Source: Gracilariopsis chorda | Lineage: Eukaryota > Rhodophyta > Florideophyceae > Gracilariales > Gracilariaceae | NCBI GenBank assembly: GCA_003194525.1 | Contig: NBIV01000015.1 | Coordinates: forward strand, 310,001-374,000 | Direction: 5' to 3' | DNA: 64,000 nucleotides | Part shown: in pieces, positions 31,543 through 41,702 of the stretch | Position numbering within the stretch: the stretch's first letter is position 1 | Layout of the letters: the number at the start of each line of letters is the position of its first letter | Translations under genes and position numbers: made by a program | Notes under the pieces: model-generated | What the model saw: only the letters and a program-made list of their open reading frames with translations | The model's database searches: none | Told to the model about the DNA's origin: nothing

Positions 31543-32881
31543 GCTGATTAGGCCGATACTACGCTTCCAGATCTCGAATCTAGTTTTTCCGTCAGAACAA
31601 AACCCGCTAGGGCACGAACGCTATTACTGTTCGAATGTTCTCGGTGCAGGCAATACAAAGTTGTGAAATGACCCGGAAGCTCGTTAAACTCGTCCGAGCG
31701 ATCGGTTAGCTTGCCGAACGCCCTCGCGGACCTGGATGGCACGTCATTAAAGTGTCCCCATCCAGCTGCATGCTCGCAGTAGGTCATGAGCCTGTCATTG
31801 GAGTAGGATCCTAACACCGTTTTCCCTGAATTTTTGCTTCTAAAGGAAGAGCTCCTACGGTGCCACTGGACGGGGGTTTTCCAGGGTTTTACTCGGAGGG
31901 ACTACACTGGGTTTGAAAGGCTACGGTGTCCGTCGCCTTTCACCGTCATCCAAATCCGTAGTACGGACTGGTTCTTGCAGCTGATCTCGCCGACGTCATG
32001 ATGTTTAGGTCGTAAGGACGCTGCTCATGGTTTCTTGAGTGGCCAAAGTGATACATGCGGGAGCGCCTTGTCGTGGTGTGCCGCTCTGCCGGCGGTGTCT
32101 AGAGGATGAATGAAGAGATTAATGGGAGGACGAAGGCGATAAGCGTCGGTAGCGAAACCCCCTGCCGTCGAAAACACCTAAGAAATCTAACACTTTCTTC
32201 TCCTAGCTCAGTAAGTGTAAAACAGCTACTGATTAGTAGTTATGGGCTGCGGTATAGAAGAGTAAAAGGTTGTTGGGTCTTTAGCAAACCCACGCGTACG
32301 AGGAATCAACGTACGCGTTTCATAAAAAGAGAAAGTTGTGAACCTTTAGAACTTCAGATCTACGAGATGATAGTCTTCGATTGATGAGCATGGTCTGTTA
32401 GTCGCGTCTCACCTTGCGATTAGCATTTGGCAATTGGTTTGTCGCAGTCAATGGAAAGAATACTTCGCAGCTGCAGAGACTTTGGAGGTTAATGTTTGCG
32501 AGAAACTCTACCCGGAACTGATAAGATAAGGAGAGATAGACAAAAACAAGATAAACTTCGTAACAGTAGCCAGATCGCAGAAATCTTTTTCAGGTCAAAG
32601 TATTTTCTTTCGGGTTTGAGTGGAATGGCAAAGGAAAGGAGCATCGAACGCGAAGCGCCCTATAGTAGCCTTCCCTCTGCTTGGGCGAGCGAACGTAGAC
32701 GCGCGCCCATTTCATGTTTCAACGCGTCGGCATCGGTGAGAGCGCGGCTTCGCACCTCGCCCCGCGATTGCGGAGTGTAGTGAAGCTCGAACCGGAGTTG
32801 ACACCCTCGTTCATCGGTGTGCCTATCATTGGGTCGCGCAGTTGGTTGTTGAAGCACGCGCTATAACGCGATGCCCGTCAA
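31543..32881. other. Intergenic stretch, no gene assigned
   Basis: Several ORFs of 60-95 codons on both strands lack family patterns. The minus-strand frame 32857-32660 lies just after the esterase gene and might belong to its 3' part, but this is unproven. No tRNA or small nuclear RNA was recognised. Confidence 0.4.
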
Positions 32882-33538
32882 TTACTTCACGTACGCATCC
32901 AGTGCGGGTGATCCGTAGTTCACCATAAAGTCATTGCGCACATTCGCATAAAGCATACGTGAACGAAACGCACGCAGAGATGAAAGAAACCAACCGCTGC
33001 TCACAGCACTATCAAGCGTCATCCGTTCCAATAGACAACCATCGTCACACAGGAACAATTGCCTCGCCCTATGGAACAGGAGCGGGTGTGCTATCGGGAT
33101 CATGCCTTGGAAGAAGCGATACACACCGAACTGGCGCACTCCAAGGTTCGAACTGGCCACTATCACCAACTTATCTGCCACCCAATCGGCCAGGCGCTCG
33201 GCACGCCGGTCGAACAGATGTGCCACTGCGTAGCATCCATACAACCCTTCAATTGAAGACCCCACTAGCGAGATGGTTTCCAATGACCGATGACGCTGAA
33301 CCACCTCAAAAATATCCTTCGCCAATCTCAGCCCACGCAGATCCACGCCGTCATGTATCTTATCCGTGTTCACACGACTGGCAAGTACAAGAATCTCGCC
33401 ACTCGCCGCAACATCCGTCGCATACGAGAAGTCTTTCACCGTACCCTGAGGCCCATGCGCCATTCCGCGCGCTTCTCCAATATATACATACGTTTTAGTC
33501 GTGCAACCCTGGTATTTTACCCGTCTCAAGGTATTCAT
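32882..33538 (-). CDS. DUF676-like lipase/serine esterase, probably partial
   Basis: 218 residues from the ATG at 33538. The alpha/beta-hydrolase layout of the DUF676 (ROG1-like) family is visible: the oxyanion region AHGPQGTVKDF (family HGLxGxxxD), ILVLASRVNTDKIHDGVDL, the nucleophile elbow SLVGSSIEGLYGCYAV (family GHSLGGLxxRYA; Ser95), then FGVYRFFQGMIPIAHPLL and RSRMLYANVRNDFMVNYGS, which carries the acidic residue. The elbow reads G-S-S-I-E, with Glu instead of the usual Gly, and no catalytic His region follows before the stop. It is therefore shorter than the family norm and perhaps inactive or missing a 3' exon. Its start overlaps the end of the kinase gene by 44 bases on the same strand. 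Confidence 0.65.
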   Translation of the reverse strand: MNTLRRVKYQGCTTKTYVYIGEARGMAHGPQGTVKDFSYATDVAASGEILVLASRVNTDKIHDGVDLRGLRLAKDIFEVVQRHRSLETISLVGSSIEGLYGCYAVAHLFDRRAERLADWVADKLVIVASSNLGVRQFGVYRFFQGMIPIAHPLLFHRARQLFLCDDGCLLERMTLDSAVSSGWFLSSLRAFRSRMLYANVRNDFMVNYGSPALDAYVK

Positions 33539-34295
33539 TCACTTTCTTGATGCTGTACATGTCATTCTCAAACTTCGAAGTCGTAACGCTATGGTCAAAG
33601 AAGCCCACGGTTCCCTTTTTGCTTCCCAACCTTTCTCCATTCCGCTGACATGAATCAAAATCGATCAGGACCACTGTACCGTCCTCGCGAAACATGACGT
33701 TGGTTATGCTTATGTCATTGTGACAAAACCCAAGCGAATGCAAGTGCCGTGCAGCTCTGTGGATGCTTTCCATCACAGTTTCTTTGTCCACTGCTTGCCT
33801 TCTGATCCACGTCCTGTTGTAGAGGGTTTCCTCACACCTTTCCAAACAGATTCCGACAATTCGATCTTCCTTCACAACACACCCATAATATTTCATAATA
33901 TTTGGATGTGAGTGTTTTGACAACGTCTCCAAAGTCTTTACCTCCTGTAGAAACACCGACGGTATCGTTTCCACTCTTCCATTCGGGTTGTAACTAGCTA
34001 GATTTGGAATCTTTAACCACTTTCCTACAGCTTCGGTCTCCGAAACGACGGTTATGCCCGGTTCATAAAGTGGAAATATGTGTTCCTCAGGGATTTGCGC
34101 GGGATTCGTAATCACCGTAGTAAGGTTTTGCTCGTTGATTCTTCCGGCACGTGCGGACGAACTCGTTCCAATGAAAAACCTACCGCTTGAGTCTCTATAT
34201 GTCACAGCTGATTCAACAAACTCAAAGTTTTCATCCAGTCGGTCACATTTGACAAGAATCTCCATATCGCTGAGCACAGATGTAATCGAGCTCAT
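33495..34295 (-). CDS. Protein kinase-like protein with short C-lobe
   Basis: 266 residues from the ATG at 34295. The kinase fold is readable from residue 75: a VAIK-like Lys in AVGKWLKIP (K95), the helix-C Glu in VFLQEVKTLETL (E118), HPNIMKYYGCV, the catalytic loop CHNDISITNVMF (D194, N199; HND instead of HRD) and the metal-binding loop LIDFDSC (D212; DFD instead of DFG). A glycine-rich loop is not clear and the protein ends soon after NDMYSIKKVNEYL, so the C-lobe is cut short. The first 70 residues are not kinase-like. It may be an active atypical kinase or a pseudokinase. It overlaps the next gene on the same strand. Confidence 0.75.
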   Translation of the reverse strand: MSSITSVLSDMEILVKCDRLDENFEFVESAVTYRDSSGRFFIGTSSSARAGRINEQNLTTVITNPAQIPEEHIFPLYEPGITVVSETEAVGKWLKIPNLASYNPNGRVETIPSVFLQEVKTLETLSKHSHPNIMKYYGCVVKEDRIVGICLERCEETLYNRTWIRRQAVDKETVMESIHRAARHLHSLGFCHNDISITNVMFREDGTVVLIDFDSCQRNGERLGSKKGTVGFFDHSVTTSKFENDMYSIKKVNEYLETGKIPGLHD

Positions 34296-36340
34296 GTCTA
34301 AGCCTTTTGCGACGTTGGGTGTAGGTCTTCAGTGGTGTGAATCTCGCACTTGGGAAGTAGCGAGCACTGCTGGTGAGGCTGACGCTGAGAGGCGTTGCTT
34401 TTCAAAAAAATTACCTTTGTGTGTAATGCACTCTTCCACTGCTCTTGCTCGATTTGCTGTTTGTGTTGGCGATGAACGGTAAGGTTTTACCGAAGGGTAG
34501 CGCTACTTTTTCTGTGCCACTTTTGCCATTCAATGTGGCCGCTCCCACGCAGAGCTTCTTCGCAAAATTCACCACGTCCACGTCGACCAATGTCATTGGT
34601 CCTTCAGCTCTGCCAGACTACGATATTCTTCTCTTTAAAGCATTGACAAGAGATGTGAGAAGAGTGCAGTCCTCATTCCAAACCTTCATTTCCTGATATT
34701 CACTTGTCTTGTTTAAGTAGTTTCACCCACGTAAATTGTTCGCTAAACGCCCCAAGAGGGTGAGCATAGGCACGAAGAATCCAGAAAACGGACGCCTGAA
34801 GTTTTCGAAATTTTCTTCTCGATTGCCTCCATCATGTGTTTCCTTCATTCTACTGGAGACAGTCACGATAAAGACGGCAAACAAAACGCTTCTTATAGAC
34901 ATGCTCACATTGATTGTTATTCTCCATGGTGTCCTACATCTTCTTGTTTTTACAAAAGGGTTGCTAACGATGACACCTTGAATACATCTGAGCCTTCGTC
35001 GAGTTCGAAGAGCTCAAAGCACAGCATACAAGGAACTTCAAATGAAAAAACCTCAAAGAAAAATACTAAGAGCAGTCGAAGCGAATCTTCGCCTTCCAAA
35101 CAGAAGAAGAATTCTCAGAAATGAGTCTGGATAATGGATGCATTATTTTTTTGGTTGTCGCTCGAAGAGCGTCGCAGTAACGCCGTCAGCTTGTCAAACT
35201 TAGTTGCTATAGAAGGGTCCGAAACGGGGCGACGCTCACGCGAAACAGATGGTGATGGTGGGCGCTCGGAGAAGGGATGGGATTAAGAAGGGGACTTGAG
35301 TCGACATGGCTCGCGACGTGTTGGACGTGAATCATTTGCTTCCAAGGGGAAACGGAGGCTGAAGCTACCGCCACCGTTCTTCATCACAAGCGATAAAATA
35401 TATCTGAAGAGGTCAGAGGAACGCTCGAATACCCATAAAGCGTACAAGCCGGGGTACGACAGCGAACGAGAGGGATGGGAAGGTTGGCCAGAAGAACCGG
35501 GCGACGGAAGCTGTGCAAGAGCAGGAAAGTCGAAGCAAAGGCAAACACGGCAATAGCAGTTTCGTTTGCGCAGTCAGAGTGCACACAGGCCGGCTAACAT
35601 TAGAATCGCAAAGTGCGAAAGAACTTTTTGCTTCGCTAATTACCTTTGCGGTCGGTACCTCAACAAAGTTACTTCTGCTGCACCCGCTCAAGACTGAAAC
35701 TCATCTTTCGATGCCCTACCGAGTGCTATCTTCGTTCTTACCACGCGCTCCGTTCAGAGGAAAAGGCACCTCCTCAATCACTGACGAATCCATACTACGG
35801 TTCGGTGGCTCAAGTCCTCCGTGCTGAGCTGACCCCCATTGCCCAACAATCTGGGAAAGTGACCACAATAAACTGTGGCTCGGCCCTTTGGGCGGAGCTG
35901 CCCCCGCTATCGACATAACATCAAGACACGTGCACGAACAAGTACACGTTACATGTCTCGGTAATGTCAGTATGTCAGCAATAACTTTCAAACATGTCAC
36001 TCTTTTGTCTTGAAGAATATATGCTGCACGTACGTCTAATCCTGCAGAAAAAACGTATGTAGGCCCGAAAGCTTATCGGCACTGACGTCTTCAGAGGAGA
36101 GCATTCTCCAGGCTTCCCGATTTAACAAAGGTCGTGAGACGAGGATAAACTTCACTCAGATACGTCAAGTTCGCCAAACTCCGTCACTTGATCCTCTGCG
36201 ATCTTGCACAGGTGTTTGAACCCGGATCAAATACTTCCTCAATCGGTGGCGACGCGTGGTTCTTTGATAGCGGAAGTGGTGACCACGCAGCTCTCTGGAT
36301 TACTTTGGAGAAGGAAGATCTCAAAAGTTTTGAATGAAAG
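34296..36340. other. Intergenic stretch with three overlapping unassigned ORFs
   Basis: Between 34,472 and 35,124 on the plus strand are short frames in succession. One begins with ATG at 34472 followed by a GT-rich donor-like site. One (to 34,981) has a hydrophobic stretch (MLTLIVILHGVLHLLVF). One (to 35,124) ends in a Ser/Lys-rich tail (KTSKKNTKSSRSESSPSKQK). They could be exons of one gene or chance frames. From 35,125 to 36,340 nothing was recognised. Confidence 0.35.
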
Positions 36341-36764
36341 ATGGCCGGACTCGGAGGAATCGGTGGCTTCGGCGGTCTTGGAGGCATGAACTCACAGGCC
36401 CAGCAACAGCAAGAGCAAATGCGGCTTATGGAGATGATGCAGGAAATGCAAGTAGCTGACTCACTTCGAATGTACAATGAACTCGTTCAGAGATGTTTTG
36501 GCCATTGCGTGGAAAACTTTCGATCTAGAAAGCTTGACGGAAAAGAGGTTTGTTTCTGACTCGGCGTGCGTGCTATGCTTCACACAAAACTGGACATGTC
36601 TCTAACTCCACTGTTCCTTTCGAATCCGCATGGCCTTATAGGAAGCGTGCATAGTTCGCTGTTGTCAGAAATTCTTGAAGTTCACTCAAAGGGCTACACA
36701 ACGTTTTCAAGAGCATCAACAGGAAATGGCCGAAGAGGCTGCGAAGGCACAACAAAACAAGTGA
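36341..36764 (+). CDS. TIM9: Tim9-type small translocase of the mitochondrial intermembrane space (two exons)
   Basis: Exon 1 is 36341-36547 and exon 2 is 36642-36764; the intron 36548-36641 (94 bp) starts GTTTGT, ends ATAG and has a CTAAC branch-like site. The product has 109 residues. It carries the twin CX3C signature: C52-FGH-C56 and C72-IVR-C76 with 15 residues between, flanked by MYNELVQRCF and KFLKFTQRATQRFQEH, which match Tim9. Small Tims form a hexamer with Tim10 that escorts membrane proteins across the intermembrane space. The N terminus has an unusual Gly-rich start (AGLGGIGGFGGLGG) and a Gln/Met-rich stretch absent from yeast Tim9. The exon junction falls between the two cysteine motifs. 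Confidence 0.92.
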
Positions 36765-38181
36765 TCATACCTGCCCATACATATAAAGCACATTTCAACT
36801 ACAACGGTACGCTCATCGTTAACTACATGTTGATGATTCGATCGTCTCGTCCCCTTTCCACATTTGGATAGAGTTGAATCCTAACTACAAAACTACAAGC
36901 TCGACGATGCCTCGAGAAGAGGGTTTCCCCACACATTCCATGTGCGATTCAATTATTTACAGAGCATCAGTAATGCACCTGTATCTTTAATCTAGCTCGT
37001 TTTTGTTGCCTATGTGATAGTTACAAGTGATAACAAGAGTATATTCGATTGGTAAAAGGGTACAAGCGGTACAAGGGTATCCTTATCCTTGTTACCGTTG
37101 TTGTGACTGCTCTGGTTGACATCATCTTGTATAGCTTCCGAGGTTTCGAAATCTGTTAGAAAGCGTTGTACTTTTCAGAGCCCGACCTGAAACGTAGGAA
37201 GTCATTGTAGTTCGCCGTTTTCGATGCTGAGCGCGATGGTGTCGCGGGACTGGATTGACTGCTGTGAGAGGAAGAGTACTAAAACGAATCTGTCCGTGTT
37301 TCTACTACTTACCCGGGCTGCTAGACAGGAATGGCACAAGTCCTATTCCTCGAAGAAGCGGCGACAACCGGACGTCTTTAGTTGATTCGTTTAATGAAGT
37401 GTTTGAAATACCGCCAGAAGTCTCAATTGATATCTACACATGTGCTAGATATTTGAAATAGGAAGTCCATAGAGTATCATCTACCCAAGCGCCAGCGCGG
37501 GGCACGAGACATGGAAATCTTCGATCGTTGTGCGGCGATACCTCTGTGCTGAAAACAGCCCCAGCTTTAACATGTTCTCCATGCCACACCAAAGAAATGT
37601 TCGCCGCATTCATTTGGACAACATTCCGTCAGAACTATGTACCTTCGCTACCCGAAAGCAGCTGCACTTGGCAAACTACAACGTAGCAACGCGCCCAAAC
37701 TGTTCTACACTAAGGGTTAAGGGTTATCCTTAACCCTTAGCGTACTCTCTCTCACAGCGCTATTTCTAGACTACCTGCATTACAACGTAGCTGTGTATAC
37801 ATCTCGAAAGGAAAAAGTATACCTGCGTATTGTCATCCCTGGATTGACGTTAAGGTTCCATCTCTTCGCACTCGCATTCCAATGCGTCTTGCTTTTAGAG
37901 AGTGACGGCGATGGGTTTGTCCTTGCATGCATAGTCTGAAAGAGGCGACTCCGTCAAACCAGCCGTGTTTCACCTTGCCCTTGAGAATTGACTAATAGGT
38001 TAGTTCCGCCAGAAGCACTTCTTCAAGGGGAAATTATATTTCGCATGTGTGAACCAATGAGAGTAGGGAAATGAGAGAACTCTCCCAAAGAGTGATCCCT
38101 AACCATGCCTGAAGGAGCACACTTGAAAATATTGGTCACATGAACACATTACAGCAATGTCTCGAGATAGGCTGCTGTTCT
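36765..38181. other. Intergenic stretch, no gene seen
   Basis: Contains a perfect 13-bp hairpin with telomere-like sequence at 37710-37740 and a weaker inverted repeat near 37,070-37,100. ORFs here are short and without patterns. Confidence 0.5.
37710..37740. repeat. Perfect hairpin with telomere-like repeat
   Basis: CTAAGGGTTAAGG (37710-37722) and CCTTAACCCTTAG (37728-37740) pair perfectly around a 5-base loop. The arms are made of AAGGGTT units, close to the TTAGGG-type telomere repeat. Confidence 0.9.
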
Positions 38182-39546
38182 TCAGTTCAGTGGAAACTGC
38201 TTGTTGATTCTTGTCCGCCAGTAATCTGCTCGACGCAGAACATCATGGAGATCAAGAGTGCAATGTGTTTTTTCCTTCAGAACGAATTTGCCCGCAATCA
38301 TGACATCTTCCACATCTTCCCGAGAAGCTGCGTACACTACAGCTGAATGGGGATCATACACCGGAAAGTTTCCGGGGTGTGTTTCAATATCAATTGATAT
38401 CAGGTCAGCGGACTTTCCAACCTCTAGACTGCCTGTAATATGATCGATTCCGAATGCCTTTGCACCATTGATTGTGGCCATACGTAGAGCCATGTATGCA
38501 GGCATTACGGTTGGGTCTCCAGCGACATTCTTGGCGACCAACGCAGCCATCTTCATCTCTGCTATCATATCGAGGGAATTATTACTGCACGCAGAGTCAG
38601 TTCCGAGAGCAACATTTACTCCAGCTCGAAGTAGTTTGTCAATACGACAAAAGCCAGACGCAAGCTTCGCGTTCGATGTCGGGCAATGCGCAACATGCAC
38701 ACCTTTTTCAGCACATATATCAATTTCCTCATCAGTAAGATGAACCATGTGAGCTCCAACAAAATTGGGGCCGAGAATACCCTTTCGGTTCAAATCCTCA
38801 AGGGGGTGACACATCTCGTCGCTGAGGTGGCATGCAGGGTTAGTTCTGTCCAAGACTCGACTAGATGTGCATTCATCCTTAGTTTCATGCAAGTGAGTAT
38901 GAATAGGAACACTGTTCTCCTTCGAAAGGGCTTTGAGTTGCATCCATGTTGAAGGCGGAACGGTGTACGGAGCATGGGGTGCATAAGTAAAGTGAATGAG
39001 AGGTTCATCTTTGAAATGCTTTCTAATCTCTTCGCCTTTTCGCAAATAATCCTCCAACGAAGCCGCATACCCGGATGGAAACATCAGAAAGACAATACCA
39101 ATAACGGCGCGCATGCCTGCCCTGATGGCTGCTTTGGCACCCGCATCTGGAAAGAAGTACATATCAGAAAAACACGTGACGCCGCCGCGAATCATTTCGG
39201 CGGCCGCGAGAAGTGCGCCATCCTCACAAAATTCCTCCTCGCAAGCAACGGCCCCTTCTATCGGCCAAATGTTGTGCAACCACTCCAAAAGCGGTTGGTC
39301 ATCTGCACGACCTCGCATTATTGACATTCCAGAGTGAGTGTGCGCGTTGATGAGGCCTGGTAGCACGATGCTTTTCGACCGGTCTACCAACTCTTTCGGG
39401 GAGTATTTTTCACTCGCTTCCTGAGAAGGAAGCACATCCAAAATTCTCGCATCATTCACGATAACAGAGTAATGCGGTAGTGCCACCGTTTCATCAGGAG
39501 CAACAGGCAACACCCAGCGTGCTCTAATTTCAGTGTCAACCTCCAT
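38182..39546 (-). CDS. Amidohydrolase, 5-methylthioadenosine/S-adenosylhomocysteine deaminase-like (TRZ/ATZ family)
   Basis: 454 residues from the ATG at 39546, the usual length of the family. The metal-dependent amidohydrolase core is complete: PGLINAHTHSGM (H69, H71), THLHET (H218, H220 and E221), VGAHMVHL (H266, H269), HCPTSNAKLASG and ALGTDSACSNN (D317). These match the MtaD/ATZ-TRZ group, which deaminates SAH, MTA and related adenosine or guanine-like substrates; guanine or chlorotriazine activity cannot be excluded from sequence. It is intronless, cytosolic by appearance with no targeting peptide, and divergent from the plus-strand gene at 40,230. The strong similarity to bacterial enzymes makes a bacterial or plastid origin possible. 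Confidence 0.88.
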   Translation of the reverse strand: MEVDTEIRARWVLPVAPDETVALPHYSVIVNDARILDVLPSQEASEKYSPKELVDRSKSIVLPGLINAHTHSGMSIMRGRADDQPLLEWLHNIWPIEGAVACEEEFCEDGALLAAAEMIRGGVTCFSDMYFFPDAGAKAAIRAGMRAVIGIVFLMFPSGYAASLEDYLRKGEEIRKHFKDEPLIHFTYAPHAPYTVPPSTWMQLKALSKENSVPIHTHLHETKDECTSSRVLDRTNPACHLSDEMCHPLEDLNRKGILGPNFVGAHMVHLTDEEIDICAEKGVHVAHCPTSNAKLASGFCRIDKLLRAGVNVALGTDSACSNNSLDMIAEMKMAALVAKNVAGDPTVMPAYMALRMATINGAKAFGIDHITGSLEVGKSADLISIDIETHPGNFPVYDPHSAVVYAASREDVEDVMIAGKFVLKEKTHCTLDLHDVLRRADYWRTRINKQFPLN

Positions 39547-40229
39547 GAAGATGGAAACGCGAAGCAGAAGAAACGAGATTAAAACTCTGAACGATTTGGA
39601 AGTATTCGCCCGGTTGGGGAAAGAGGGCAGGGAAAATATTGTAACGCTCTATGAGCGCCGTCAGCACCTATGACGAGGGATATGCTTTTAAGAGCATCCA
39701 TAACAGCGACATGTGACGGGCGCAGTGCGCAGTGGATTATCCATGAGAGGTGCTTAATGAAAGGAGAGTGGCCTTTCTAAGTACTGTACGGAACACATCC
39801 TAGCCAACCGGAGGTCAGTGCTGCGCCACGGATGAGCGATGCCGGCTGTGGGATTTCACACTTTCCTCACCGCTTCCTGCTCCGATCATGATGCACTGCA
39901 GCAATGCTTGGTCATTTTTTAAAATCGTTGTGCCCCTGCACAACCGCCCCCTGCAGGGTAGCCGTCTTACCCTTTGTCCCTTCATCCTTAACCTTGGTCA
40001 GCCCTCTCTAGGTACCAACCGTAACCATTTGTTACGGGGACAGTTCGCATTGCTCAACAGGCTACTACTGTACACTCCGCGAGTCTTCTACGATGCCAGG
40101 TCTGATCTCCGGCATAACCCATCTTGTCTACTCAACCCGAAAGCATTGGCAAGACGCATTGGCTTTGTCTGCGTCTTGAAGGAAGCTTTCCCCTTCAGAA
40201 CAGCTGTCGATTGTGGGCTGTTCATTCTA
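39547..40229. other. Region between divergent metabolic genes
   Basis: Shared 5' region of the amidohydrolase (minus) and the dioxygenase (plus). The dioxygenase frame stays open upstream to 39,888 (another ATG), giving a possible 114-residue extension that has no family similarity; it may be untranslated, a targeting extension or an exon. Confidence 0.45.
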
Positions 40230-40763
40230 ATGTCTCAACTGAAGGCTTTCAATCTGCAGAAATGGTTAGGTGAGAATCGCCACCTACTGAAGCCTCCCGT
40301 CGGAAACAAACTGATCGCCGACGGAGAATTCAAAGTGATGGTTGTAGCCGGGCCAAATGCCCGCACAGACTATCATGTAGAAGAAGGAGAAGAGTGGTTC
40401 TATCAACTGGAGGGAGAAATGGTTTTACGCGTTGTGGACAAAGGCCAGTTCTACGACATCCCAATTTCCGCGGGAGACGTTTTTTGTCTTCCCCCAAAGA
40501 TCCCACACTCTCCGCAGAGGAAACCGCAGTCCATTGGGCTCGTGGTGGAACGAGAGCGTCGGCCAGGCGAGGTTGATGCACTTCAGTGGTACTGTCAAAA
40601 TGAATCTTGCAGGAATTTGCTGTACAGGAAAGAGTTCTTCTGTAAAAGCCTGGTGGATGATTTACCGCCCATCATTTCTGACTATTATGGTGACGAAGAT
40701 AAGCGCACTTGCCATAAGTGTGGTTTTATTGAAGGACCTCCAAGCAAACCTCCAAGCCAGTAA
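40230..40763 (+). CDS. HAAO: 3-hydroxyanthranilate 3,4-dioxygenase
   Basis: 177 residues from the ATG at 40230 (MSQLKAFNLQKWL), the length of bacterial and fungal enzymes. The start was chosen because family similarity begins there, although the frame is open to an ATG at 39888. It opens 3-hydroxyanthranilate on the kynurenine route to quinolinate and NAD. The cupin Fe(II) ligands keep the family spacing: H49, E55 and H93, with substrate-binding Arg at 45 and 97. A C-terminal rubredoxin-like zinc site is present (C122, C127, C161, C164), as in the Cupriavidus and yeast enzymes and unlike animal ones. No intron is seen in the core. Confidence 0.92.
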   Translation: MSQLKAFNLQKWLGENRHLLKPPVGNKLIADGEFKVMVVAGPNARTDYHVEEGEEWFYQLEGEMVLRVVDKGQFYDIPISAGDVFCLPPKIPHSPQRKPQSIGLVVERERRPGEVDALQWYCQNESCRNLLYRKEFFCKSLVDDLPPIISDYYGDEDKRTCHKCGFIEGPPSKPPSQ

Positions 40764-41702
40764 CAAGTATGTGTTTATGCGAGAGGCCCGGTTGCCATAC
40801 AAACCCGAGATCTCTGCTATCCGGCAAGAGAACTTAACATATATGTTTCTTCTACAGACAATGCTGCGATGTCTTTCTTCTCGATTCAGACCATTCGACC
40901 TGAGAGTGACGTTCAGTTTCGAGTTGAACCTCACAAACGAGACCAGGAGTATCTTTGGTATCTCAAGTTCGACAATGTACATAGTATGTGGCTATCATAG
41001 TGCAGCATCGCACTCGGATTCCATATCAGTTCTCGGCGGGAAGAAGGACTGCTCATGCATTGACGGTATTATCGCACTGAACGCGTGCTGATTACTCAGC
41101 GGTCGACGATAATCACACCCAACCGAGTGCGATTACTTTCGGGACAACGTTGGTTTCGATATCAGTTCTTTGATTTCTATATCAGACCTTTTACTCATTC
41201 TCAAGCATTCCTGCGTTGCGGTTGATGGGCTACGCGTCGGCAACAGTGTGATATGCACGTTGTACCGAAGAACTCGAGCGATTACAGGTCACCCGTTCTT
41301 CGATGTAACGAATAAAGGCGTCTGCGTTCTTCCGAGCTGTACTAGTGCATGGCCTTTCACGTTCTCGGATGAAGCATGAAGCATGAAGCGTCTGATGAAG
41401 CATGAAACGTCTGATGAAGCGATTGATGTAACGCATGTGAACTGTTCCTGTGAACGAGGGGAAGGAGAGTGTTCAAGAGCTGCAAAGATGAAGCATTTAC
41501 CGTTTTGTTGGAACTACATGACCTCAAATCTACAGTGTAGAGAGCCTTTCCATTTGATGTCTGCTCACTGTAGGCAAAGGCTCTTGGATTGTCGGAAACG
41601 GATGTGCATAGAGAACCTTCCTTGGCACCACCATGGTGATGGGCAATTTGTCTTGGATCGAAAGCACAACACTCTAAGATACTGCAGGCCCAATTCGTCC
41701 AC
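40764..41702. other. Intergenic stretch, no gene seen
   Basis: A short tandem repeat of GATGAAGCATGAARCGTCT-like units lies at about 41,368-41,420. Other frames lack patterns. Confidence 0.5.

Noticed and set aside
31800-32130. Possible structural RNA gene
   Set aside because: GC-rich with short inverted pieces, but no recognisable tRNA, snRNA, SRP or snoRNA boxes.
32660-32857. Small minus-strand frame after the esterase
   Set aside because: Could be a lost 3' part, but similarity was too weak to claim; mentioned only in the intergenic entry.
41368-41420. Short tandem repeat considered as CRISPR-like
   Set aside because: Units are adjacent without spacers, and the genome is eukaryotic.
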